The notes under the pieces were generated by a model. That model ran no database searches. It was not told the origin of the DNA and saw only the letters and a program-made list of their open reading frames with translations. 19,601 nt of DNA, taken from positions 1-19,601 of the forward strand of contig UQZA01000042.1 in assembly GCA_900545515.1 (NCBI GenBank), in the 5' to 3' direction. This stretch comes from an uncultured Eubacteriales bacterium. GTDB lineage: Bacteria; Bacillota; Clostridia; Oscillospirales; Oscillospiraceae. The translations under genes and the position numbers were made by a program. Position 1 is the stretch's first letter. Each line of letters begins with the position of its first letter. This document shows, in pieces, positions 8,241-14,387 of the stretch.

Positions 8241-9392
8241 TTAGCCTCCTAAATTGGCATATACCGCCTCCCGGGCCAGCCGGTCAGCCGCCAGAATCTG
8301 ACCGAGGTCCGGCTTCTTCACAAAGGGAACCCGGTCCAGGGCCTGTTTCACCAGGTCATAAATGTCATAAAAGCCCACCTGATCCAGAAGATACAGCCCC
8401 ACAGCCACCTCGTTGGCCCCGCTGAGGACCGCACCGGCCGTACCCCCGGCCTTGGCTGCCTCCATAGCAAGACCCAGGCAGGGAAAGGTCTCCAGATCCG
8501 GCCGGTCAAAGGTCAGGGGGCCGCAGGACAGGAGGTCCAGGTCTGGCGCCGGACAAGGGGCCCGGTCCGGCCAGGTGAGGGCCAATTGAATGGGCAACCG
8601 CATATCCGGCGCCCCCAGTTGGGCCAACACCGCCCCGTCCACATACTCCACCAGGGAGTGCACCACGCTTTGCCGGTGAATGACCACAGAAACCTGCTCC
8701 ATGGGCAGGCGGTACAGGCGCATGGCCTCAATGAGCTCCAGTCCCTTGTTCATCAGGGTGGCGCAGTCGATGGTAATCTTGGCACCCATGCGCCAGTTGG
8801 GATGGCACAGGGCGTCCGCCCGGGTCACATACCGGAGCTCCTCCCGCCTTCTGCCGTAAAAGGGGCCACCGGAGCAGGTAAGGATCAAGCGCCGGACCTG
8901 CCCCCGGTCCCGGCAGCCAGCCAGGCACTGGAAAATGGCAGAGTGTTCCGAGTCCACCGGGATGATCTCCGCCCCATACCGGTCCGCCGCATCCATCACC
9001 AGCTCTCCGGCGCATACCAGGGTTTCTTTGTTGGCAAGGCCAATCCGCTTTCCCCTTTGTATGGCAGCCAGGGTGGGCTCCAGACCCACCATGCCCACCA
9101 CGGCGGTGATCACCGTATCCGCCTCCTCCATGGTGGCAGCAGCCAGCAGGCCTTCCTTGCCGGACCGGACCTCCACCGGCAGGTTCCCCAGCCGCTGGGC
9201 CAGCTGCTCCGCCAGCTCTGGCGTGGCCATGACCGCCAGCTTGGGGCGAAAGGCACGGCATTGCGCCTCCATCCGGTCCACATTGGACCCGGCGGTGAGG
9301 GCGCAGACCCCAACTCCCAGCTTCTCCGCCACGTCCAGAGTCTGGCGGCCGATGGAGCCGGTAGAGCCCAGGAGCGAAATGCACCGCCCCAT
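8241..9392 (-). CDS. dxr: 1-deoxy-D-xylulose-5-phosphate reductoisomerase
   Basis: This enzyme converts DXP to methylerythritol 4-phosphate with NADPH, the committed step of the MEP pathway. The length is 383 residues, as expected. The N-terminal NADPH fold shows ISLLGSTGSIGRQTLDV. NKETLVCAGELVM and VDSEHSAIFQCL (metal-binding Asp and Glu near 145-150) form the catalytic part, followed by the substrate loop and LAQLGAPDMRLPIQLAL. In the very conserved His-Pro-Gln-Ser segment this protein reads HRQS (239-242), a Pro-to-Arg change caused by a single base. I chose the ATG at 9392 over the upstream in-frame ATG because the protein then starts at its NADPH fold; it lies one base after the cdsA stop (TGAGATG). 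Confidence 0.95.
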   Translation of the reverse strand: MGRCISLLGSTGSIGRQTLDVAEKLGVGVCALTAGSNVDRMEAQCRAFRPKLAVMATPELAEQLAQRLGNLPVEVRSGKEGLLAAATMEEADTVITAVVGMVGLEPTLAAIQRGKRIGLANKETLVCAGELVMDAADRYGAEIIPVDSEHSAIFQCLAGCRDRGQVRRLILTCSGGPFYGRRREELRYVTRADALCHPNWRMGAKITIDCATLMNKGLELIEAMRLYRLPMEQVSVVIHRQSVVHSLVEYVDGAVLAQLGAPDMRLPIQLALTWPDRAPCPAPDLDLLSCGPLTFDRPDLETFPCLGLAMEAAKAGGTAGAVLSGANEVAVGLYLLDQVGFYDIYDLVKQALDRVPFVKKPDLGQILAADRLAREAVYANLGG

Positions 9393-9393
9393 C

Positions 9394-10248
9394 TCAGCCC
9401 ACCCCCAACGTGGGCACAGCAAAGGGCAGCATCCGCAGCAGCAGCTCCACCAGAGGGGCCACCAGCATCATACTGTCAAACCGATCCAGAATGCCGCCGT
9501 GACCGGGGATCAGATCTCCGTAGTCTTTGATATTCATCTGCCGCTTGATGGCGGAAAAGCCCAGATCCCCCAAAATGGAGGCCCCTGCACCCAAAACTCC
9601 GTACACCGCGCCATACCAGTAGATCACATCAAACTGGAAGGCCTTGGTGAGAATGAGGCCATAGAGTCCCATAAACAGCACAGCACACAGCATGCCACCC
9701 ACGGCTCCCTCTATGGTCTTATTGGGGCTGATCACCGGGGCCAGCTTATGCTTCCCCAGGGCCCGGCCCACAAAATAGGCCCCGGAATCGGCGGTAAAGG
9801 CAATGACAAAGGCCACCAGGATGTAATATTTCCCCAGATCATTTTGCCCAGGGTCCGCGCCGGCATACATGGCCCGAATCCGGACCAGGGCCGTGAGCAG
9901 GTACGGCAAAAGGAGCCCCGCAGCCAGGCAGAGGCAAACCTTCTCAAACCGAAGGCGGCCATGGGCCAGCAGCATCTCTCCAAACAGCAGCGCCAGGTAG
10001 GCCAGCACCCCCAGATGCGCCAGATTGGGGTCCTGGCGCAGGCTCCAGAAGGACACCAGCACCGCCATGACCATGGCATAGACCACCAGGCGCAGATTCT
10101 TCACCATGCCGGTGCGGTACAGAAGCTCATAAGCGGCCACCGCCGCCGCCGCCCCAAACAGGGCCGCCGTGGCCCAGGCCGGAAGCACCAGCACAATCAC
10201 CAGCAGCAGCGGCAGCAGCGCCACTGCAGAAAGCACACGGGTTTTCAT
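9394..10248 (-). CDS. cdsA: Phosphatidate cytidylyltransferase (CDP-diacylglycerol synthase)
   Basis: This membrane enzyme makes CDP-diacylglycerol from CTP and phosphatidate, the branch point of phospholipid synthesis. The 284-residue protein has about eight hydrophobic segments, beginning right after the start (VLSAVALLPLLLVIVLVLP). The C-terminal family signature is clear: LGDLGFSAIKRQMNIKDYGD, then LIPGHGGILDRFDS, including the metal-binding aspartates. SPNKTIEGAVGG is also typical of the family. The ATG at 10248 is chosen because GGAGGTG lies nine bases upstream, inside the end of uppS, with a 4-base gap between the genes. The frame runs on upstream into uppS, which is not real coding sequence. 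Confidence 0.95.
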   Translation of the reverse strand: MKTRVLSAVALLPLLLVIVLVLPAWATAALFGAAAAVAAYELLYRTGMVKNLRLVVYAMVMAVLVSFWSLRQDPNLAHLGVLAYLALLFGEMLLAHGRLRFEKVCLCLAAGLLLPYLLTALVRIRAMYAGADPGQNDLGKYYILVAFVIAFTADSGAYFVGRALGKHKLAPVISPNKTIEGAVGGMLCAVLFMGLYGLILTKAFQFDVIYWYGAVYGVLGAGASILGDLGFSAIKRQMNIKDYGDLIPGHGGILDRFDSMMLVAPLVELLLRMLPFAVPTLGVG

Positions 10249-10252
10249 ATGT

Positions 10253-10984
10253 TCAAGCACCTCCAAACCGGCGGTTGCGCCGGTGGAATTCGGCAATGGC
10301 CGCGTCCAGGTCCCTGGGACTGTAGTCCGGCCAAAGCACATCCTGGAATACATACTCCGAATAGGCCGACTGCCACAGGAGGAAATTGCTGGTCCGCTTC
10401 TCCCCGGAGGGCCGAATGATCAGCTCCGGGTCCGGCACCCCGGCAGAATACAGGTACCGGGAAAACAGGCTCTCATCCAGCTGATCCGGCTCCTGCTCCC
10501 CATTGGCCACCGCCTGGGCAAACCGGCGGGCAGCCCGGAGAATCTCGTCCCGGCCGCCATAGTTCAGGCAAAAGTTCACCTGAACCTCATGATACTCCCT
10601 GGAGCGGGCCTCCGCATTCCGGCACAGCTCCTGCAGTTCCGGCGACAGCCTGGACAGGTCTCCGAAGAACACGAAATGCACCCGGTTCTTCTCCATATCC
10701 CGCAGCGCCTCCTCCAGGTACCGGCCCAGGAGGATCATAATGCCGCTGACCTCCTCCTGGGAGCGCTTCCAGTTCTCTGTGGAAAAGGCATATACGGTAA
10801 GATACCGGACGCCCAGGGTCCGGCAGTAATTGGCAATCCGGCGGAAGCTCTCCGCCCCGGCGGCGTGGCCGGCAGTCCGGGGCAGCCCCCGCTTCCGGGC
10901 CCAGCGGCCGTTGCCGTCCATGATGATGGCAATGTGCCGGGGCGGCGGCAGCTGCGCCGCTTCTTTCTTTTGAAACAGTCCCAT
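10253..10984 (-). CDS. uppS: Undecaprenyl diphosphate synthase (cis-prenyltransferase)
   Basis: This enzyme condenses isopentenyl diphosphate units onto farnesyl diphosphate to make C55 undecaprenyl diphosphate, the lipid carrier precursor for peptidoglycan and other wall polymers. The 243-residue length is normal. The catalytic motif is HIAIIMDGNGRWARKRG near residue 20, and the C-terminal binding motif is IIRPSGEKRTSNFLLWQ followed by AYSEYVF. The ATG at 10984 has CGGAGA four bases upstream. It is the first gene of the tight uppS-cdsA-dxr-rseP-ispG group and is separated from frr by 616 bp. I could not find a convincing promoter directly upstream. Confidence 0.96.
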   Translation of the reverse strand: MGLFQKKEAAQLPPPRHIAIIMDGNGRWARKRGLPRTAGHAAGAESFRRIANYCRTLGVRYLTVYAFSTENWKRSQEEVSGIMILLGRYLEEALRDMEKNRVHFVFFGDLSRLSPELQELCRNAEARSREYHEVQVNFCLNYGGRDEILRAARRFAQAVANGEQEPDQLDESLFSRYLYSAGVPDPELIIRPSGEKRTSNFLLWQSAYSEYVFQDVLWPDYSPRDLDAAIAEFHRRNRRFGGA

Positions 10985-11375
10985 AATGTCTCCGTTATGA
11001 TTGGTAATCCTTTGGTGAAATCGGAACCCCCTGCCCCTGGAACAGTTCCGGCTTCTTTTGCACGAAGCTGCATATCCATGGGCCAAGCTTCTCCAATGTT
11101 CATCAGTCAGCTTCCCTTCAGGGGTATGTGCGCACAGCTAAAGCGAGTACAGCTTGGCTTTCCAGGTTTTAGCAATGCGGAGCTGTATAGGGTGCGGCCT
11201 CCCGGACGCATCCGCAGAAGGGCTGGCCTTGGCTTCCGGCCCAAACGAATTCGTACCTGTCTGTGAGGGAGGTCCGGATTCTCCGAAATGCTACAGATTG
11301 GGAAGCATCCTGCCGCCGGTGCGTCCAGGAGGCCTCACCCTACCGCCTTGGGGGCAGACGGGATATGGTCCACCC

Positions 11376-11404
11376 CTGCAGGGCGCACAGTGTGCGCCCT
11401 GCAG
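11376..11404. repeat. Perfect palindrome with 13-bp arms and a 3-base loop
   Basis: Bases 11376-11388 (starting CTGCAGGGCGCAC) pair exactly with 11392-11404 around AGT. The stem is GC-rich and has no T-run on either side, so it is not a standard terminator. It lies in the frr-uppS gap, about 390 bp upstream of uppS. Confidence 0.7.
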
Positions 11405-11555
11405 CGTCTCTCCACCACCTGAAAAATTTGCAGAATCATTCGCTGCATACCTATGCCCCGGGGGAAAGCAGGGCGAAAGAGCAAGGCTGCACATGCGTCC
11501 TCACGTTCGTAATATTGCACACAGATCCGTCTCCACGGAAAATAAACGGAAATCA

Positions 11556-11586
11556 TTTTCCGCCAGGGCATAGGCCTGGCGGAAAA
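11556..11586 (-). terminator. Probable terminator after frr
   Basis: A 12-bp perfect stem (11556-11567 with 11575-11586) with a 7-base loop lies 14 bases beyond the frr stop. On the minus strand the stem ends GGCGGAAAA and is followed by a moderately T-rich stretch (TGATTTCCGTTTATTTT), not a clean T-run. Position and stem strength fit the end of the pyrH-frr transcript. Confidence 0.6.
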
Positions 11587-11600
11587 CATTTGTCAGGCAC

Positions 11601-12155
11601 TCAAATGGCCATGAGCTCCTTTTCCTTCGCGGCGCAGGCCTCGTCCACCTTCTTGATGTACTGATCGGTGAGGTCCTGCAAATCCTTTTCCGCTTTCTTC
11701 TGATCGTCCTCTGTGATCTCACTTTTCTTCTTGGCCGCCTTCACATAGTCCATGGCGTCCCGGCGGATGTTCCGCATGGCCACCTTGGCCTCCTCGGCAT
11801 ACTTCCGGACCTGCTTGGTCAGGTCTTTCCGGCGCTCCTCCGTGAGCTGGGGGAACACCAGGCGGATGACACGGCCGTCATTCTGCGGATTGATGCCCAG
11901 GTCGGAGACCTGAATGGCCTTCTGAATCTCCTTCAACAGCTTGGTATCCCAGGGCTGGATCACCAGGGTCCGGGCATCAGGGGAGGAGATGGTGCCCACC
12001 TGGGCCAGGGGGGTGTCCACTCCATAGTATTCCACGGTAATCCGGTCCAGAACCTTCGCATTGGCCCGGCCTGCCCGAACCGCGCCGAAATTGTCCTGGA
12101 GCACATCCAGGGTCTTCTCCATTTTACGGGTATATTCCTTGAAATCAACGCTCAT
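11601..12155 (-). CDS. frr: Ribosome recycling factor
   Basis: This factor works with EF-G to split the post-termination ribosome. The 184 residues match the family length. Typical features are an early helix (KEYTRKMEKTLDVLQDNFGAVRAGRANAKVLD), the domain II strand region (ITVEYYGVDTPLAQVGTIS, then ARTLVIQPWD), VIRLVFPQLTEERRKDL, and the final helix of the three-helix bundle. The ATG at 12155 is three bases after the pyrH stop. Its AAGGAGG ribosome-binding site is within the last codons of pyrH, so the two are co-transcribed and probably coupled. Confidence 0.97.
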   Translation of the reverse strand: MSVDFKEYTRKMEKTLDVLQDNFGAVRAGRANAKVLDRITVEYYGVDTPLAQVGTISSPDARTLVIQPWDTKLLKEIQKAIQVSDLGINPQNDGRVIRLVFPQLTEERRKDLTKQVRKYAEEAKVAMRNIRRDAMDYVKAAKKKSEITEDDQKKAEKDLQDLTDQYIKKVDEACAAKEKELMAI

Positions 12156-12158
12156 AAC

Positions 12159-12878
12159 TTAGTCCTCCTTAATAATGGTACCTATTTTCTCTCCCTGAAC
12201 GACCCGCAAGATGTTCTGGGGGTCCTTCAGCTCAAAGACGATGATGGGCATCTGGTTGTCCATAGCCAAGGTCATGGCTGTGGTGTCTGTGGCCTGGAGA
12301 TGCCGGGCCAGGACCTCATCGTAGGTCAGGTGGTCATAACGCTGGGCTGTGGGGTCCTTGGCCGGGTCCGCCGAGTAGACCCCGTCCACATTTTTGGCAA
12401 GCAAAATGGCGTCCGCCCCGATCTCCACACCCCGGAGCACCGCGCCCGTATCGGTGGAGAAATAGGGGTTACCGGTGCCGCAGCCAAAGATGACCACACG
12501 GCCCCGCTCCAGATGGGCAATGGCCTTGCCCCGGATGTAGGGCTCAGCAATGCTCTTCATCTCAATGGCAGTCTGGACCCGAACGGGGATCTCCCGCTGC
12601 TCCAGGCAGTCCGCCACAGCCAGGGCGTTGATGGTGGTGGCCAGCATCCCCATATGGTCAGCCCGGGTCCGCTCCATACGGCCGGAACCGTCCTTCAGAC
12701 CACGCCAGAAGTTGCCGCCGCCTACCACAATGGCCACCTGGACGCCCTGGGCCACGCACTGGCCCACCACATCGCAAACCCTGCCGATGGTGTCAAAATC
12801 CAGGCCCCTGTGCTGGCCGCCGGCCAGGGCCTCTCCGCTGAGTTTTAACAGGATTCTCTTGTACCGAATCTGGGACAT
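12159..12878 (-). CDS. pyrH: UMP kinase
   Basis: This is the bacterial hexameric UMP kinase of the amino-acid kinase fold, which phosphorylates UMP to UDP. The 239-residue length is standard. Signatures are ILLKLSGEALAG at the N-terminus (phosphate loop), IVVGGGNFWRG, the UMP-site segment YFSTDTGAVLRGVEIGADAI, then LLAKNVDGVYSADPAKDP and TAMTLAMDNQMPIIVFEL. The frame is open to 13145, but ATG 12878 has AAAGGAG nine bases upstream and gives the normal start MSQIRYKR. In many Bacillota pyrH follows rpsB and tsf; here those genes are absent and pyrH has its own promoter (12940-12968). Confidence 0.96.
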   Translation of the reverse strand: MSQIRYKRILLKLSGEALAGGQHRGLDFDTIGRVCDVVGQCVAQGVQVAIVVGGGNFWRGLKDGSGRMERTRADHMGMLATTINALAVADCLEQREIPVRVQTAIEMKSIAEPYIRGKAIAHLERGRVVIFGCGTGNPYFSTDTGAVLRGVEIGADAILLAKNVDGVYSADPAKDPTAQRYDHLTYDEVLARHLQATDTTAMTLAMDNQMPIIVFELKDPQNILRVVQGEKIGTIIKED

Positions 12879-12939
12879 TGGAATCCACTCCTTTCTCCTG
12901 CCCATGTTCACACTTCGCCATGGTATGATTCTCCCCCCT

Positions 12940-12968
12940 ATTTTATAATATGTGAGGCCGATTGACAA
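12940..12968 (-). promoter_or_regulatory. Promoter of pyrH-frr
   Basis: Reading the minus strand, TTGTCA (12968-12963) is followed after 17 bases by TAAAAT (12945-12940). The predicted start is near 12933, about 55 bases before the pyrH ATG. The region is locally AT-rich, unlike the genes around it. Confidence 0.6.
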
Positions 12969-13049
12969 CCGGAATTTTTCCCGTTCCCCAAATGTTTTCC
13001 GTTTTTTCACATTTTCATGCCCGTCATCCCCAAATTTCCCTGTACAGGT

Positions 13050-13120
13050 CCCCCCTTTCGTCAAAAAACACGCAGAAACTTCCGGAAATCTCCCAATTTC
13101 CAGAAGAACAAGGAGCAGAT
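13050..13120 (+). repeat. Diverged direct repeat, copy A
   Basis: This stretch aligns without gaps to 14250-14320; in the 70 columns from 13051, 54 bases are identical. The fully conserved blocks are CCCCCTTTCG plus TCAAAAA, and TCCCAATTTC. It lies about 80 bp upstream of the pyrH promoter, pointing away from pyrH. The minus strand is open through it, with a peptide containing FCVFFDERG, but the frame has no convincing start context. Confidence 0.75.
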
Positions 13121-13210
13121 AGCTGGAGCGAAACAGCTGCAGCATTAACGGTTGTGCTGCACATACGGAGTTCCTTAAGCGGCCCGGGAATGGGCAGAAA
13201 TATGCAGAGT

Positions 13211-13239
13211 CTGTTGCAAAATTTTACTTTCTGCAACAG
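13211..13239. repeat. Hairpin with 8-bp stem
   Basis: CTGTTGCA (13211-13218) pairs with TGCAACAG (13232-13239) across a 13-base AT-rich loop; outer GCAG/CTGC bases (13204-13207 and 13243-13246) can extend it across an internal loop. No clear T-run follows on either strand. It lies between the lipoprotein gene and pyrH on the minus strand and could weakly terminate the lipoprotein transcript. Confidence 0.4.
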
Positions 13240-13260
13240 GCCCTGCACCTTGGCTTTCCG

Positions 13261-13380
13261 CTATTGATTTTCTCCTCCGTAAGTACCGTTCTCCAATGCC
13301 TGCCATTCCATGCCCAAATCCTGGCAATAGAACGAAATCGTCCCCGCAATTTCCCCGTACTGGTTATGTAAAATAGCTAT
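13261..13380 (-). pseudogene. Coding-like in-frame extension after the lipoprotein stop codon
   Basis: Directly after the lipoprotein TAA (13383-13381) the same frame stays open for 39 codons until a TAG at 13263-13261. The translation looks protein-like, with the segment QYGEIAGTISFYCQDLG. Either this is the remnant of a longer C-terminus cut off by a nonsense mutation, or a fragment of another gene, or chance (one frame in three would match). I do not recognise the family. There is no start codon with a ribosome-binding site of its own. Confidence 0.3.
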
Positions 13381-13857
13381 TTAGTCAGTCGGCTCTTCTG
13401 CCTGTTGTTCCCAAACATCCTCTATTGGAAGTGTATTCTCCTGGTAATATGTATAATCATCCACATTCAAGCCCTCTTGTAGCTCCGCCGGGATCTCGTA
13501 AGTATTAATCATGACATAGAATTCTCCATCAATTCTTCCAACAAACTGATAACACACCTGCTGATCTCCACTTCTGTCCGTCACCTCTGTGGTAAATTCA
13601 TAGAGATCCTTATTGATTTTGTTCCGCTCCAGAATGCGATAGGTGTCGATCAATTGCCCCTCGCCAATATCCGCAGCATAACCCCGCAAGATCTCGTGCT
13701 CATAATGGCAATAAGGAAGCGGCGCCTCTGCGCTCACTTTACACGCCTCCAAATAGGCGATGTACACCTTTTCCGCCGATTCCTCAGCCCGATCGCAGCC
13801 CAAAAGGGCAACCATCACAGCAACACAGAGAAACACAATTCCTATATAGCGTCTCAT
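13381..13857 (-). CDS. Small predicted lipoprotein of unknown function
   Basis: The protein is 158 residues. It starts with a lipoprotein signal peptide: MRRYIG, a hydrophobic stretch, then the lipobox VALLGC with the lipidated cysteine near residue 21. The mature part is acidic and ends in EEPTD. It is predicted to be exported and anchored to the outer face of the membrane. I recognise no domain. The middle (ILRGYAADIGEGQLIDTYRI followed by YEFTTEVTD and CYQFVGRIDGEFYVMINTYE) has the look of a small alpha/beta, NTF2- or cystatin-like fold, which is only an impression. ATG 13857 has GGAGGGG seven bases upstream. The gene is noticeably more AT-rich than its neighbours and sits between the two copies of a direct repeat, which hints at acquisition. 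It stands alone, with a promoter about 230 bp upstream. Confidence 0.8.
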   Translation of the reverse strand: MRRYIGIVFLCVAVMVALLGCDRAEESAEKVYIAYLEACKVSAEAPLPYCHYEHEILRGYAADIGEGQLIDTYRILERNKINKDLYEFTTEVTDRSGDQQVCYQFVGRIDGEFYVMINTYEIPAELQEGLNVDDYTYYQENTLPIEDVWEQQAEEPTD

Positions 13858-14082
13858 AAAAATGCCCCTCCATCCATAACGCTAGCATGCCGACTATCTA
13901 CCTTCCTATGGGAAATGCAACCCAAGCAGCACAGAAGCCAATTTCTGTCTTTGCAAAGCCTCCTCTTTTCCGACGCACCATCTCACTTTCCGTAAAAATA
14001 TGGTTTGACCATTCTTATAAATCGCAGCACTGCATCACTAATTTCAGTTTCTCGCACTAACCTCATCCTGCATTTCCTTTTC
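13858..14082 (-). other. Long 5' leader of the lipoprotein gene
   Basis: If the promoter at 14089-14117 is used, the transcript has about 225 bases before the lipoprotein ATG. On the minus strand the leader contains a possible 27-codon ORF (13981-13898, starting MVRRKRGG) preceded by a weak AAAGTGAG site, and a short ATGGT/ACCAT hairpin followed by a T-rich stretch (about 14012-13996). None of these is strong evidence of regulation. I found no known riboswitch motif. Confidence 0.35.
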
Positions 14083-14088
14083 GTGACT

Positions 14089-14117
14089 AGTATAACCGAC
14101 CTCGCTCAAACCGTCAA
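14089..14117 (-). promoter_or_regulatory. Promoter of the lipoprotein gene
   Basis: On the minus strand TTGACG (14117-14112) and TATACT (14094-14089) are separated by exactly 17 bases. The only minus-strand gene downstream is the lipoprotein, 225 bp away. Confidence 0.65.
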
Positions 14118-14249
14118 CACATTTTTTAAATATTTTAATTCTCAAAGAAAAATGTCCAAATGTCACAATTGAGGCAACGTTGGTTTGTCGCAGCAGGCAG
14201 CGGCATCACACATGCCGGAAGAAAATCAAAGTCCCCATTTCCCGAGCAG

Positions 14250-14320
14250 CCCCCCTTTCGTCAAAAATCACACAGAATTTTTTAGAAAACTCCCAATTTC
14301 CGGCAGCATGGGGAGTTGAT
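14250..14320 (+). repeat. Diverged direct repeat, copy B
   Basis: This is the second copy of the repeat at 13050-13120, with an offset of exactly 1200 bases and no gaps. Its right end overlaps the -35 box of the glnS promoter (14316-14321). A stem ACTCCC/GGGAGT (14289-14294 with 14311-14316) can form inside it; copy A keeps only a CTCC/GGAG version. Confidence 0.75.
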
Positions 14321-14344
14321 AAATGGGGCAGAATGCCTTATAAT
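14316..14344 (+). promoter_or_regulatory. Promoter of glnS
   Basis: TTGATA (14316-14321), a 17-base spacer and a perfect TATAAT (14339-14344) predict a start near 14351, about 37 bases before the glnS ATG. The -35 box lies in the end of repeat copy B. Confidence 0.75.
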
Positions 14345-14387
14345 GCTACTATTGATTTCCGAAACTTTCCGAGAGAGGATGTTATAC

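Larger units (their letters stand above)
10985..11600. other. 616-bp intergenic region between frr and uppS, no supported gene
   Basis: Open frames here are short, overlap on both strands and have no ribosome-binding sites. What I can support is a palindrome at 11376-11404 and the hairpin after frr at 11556-11586. The stretch 11270-11405 gives Pro- and Gly-rich translations in several frames, of the kind often mis-annotated as short hypothetical proteins in related genomes, so it may be a copy of a dispersed intergenic repeat; that is inference from memory. No clear -35/-10 pair for uppS was found. Confidence 0.5.

Noticed and set aside
8586..10419. Plus-strand frames opposite dxr, cdsA and uppS
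   Set aside because: Low-complexity His/Gln/Gly-rich translations that mirror conserved genes.
11154..11573. Plus-strand 139-codon frame in the frr-uppS gap
   Set aside because: No ribosome-binding site, runs through a perfect palindrome and a terminator-like hairpin, and overlaps open frames on the other strand.
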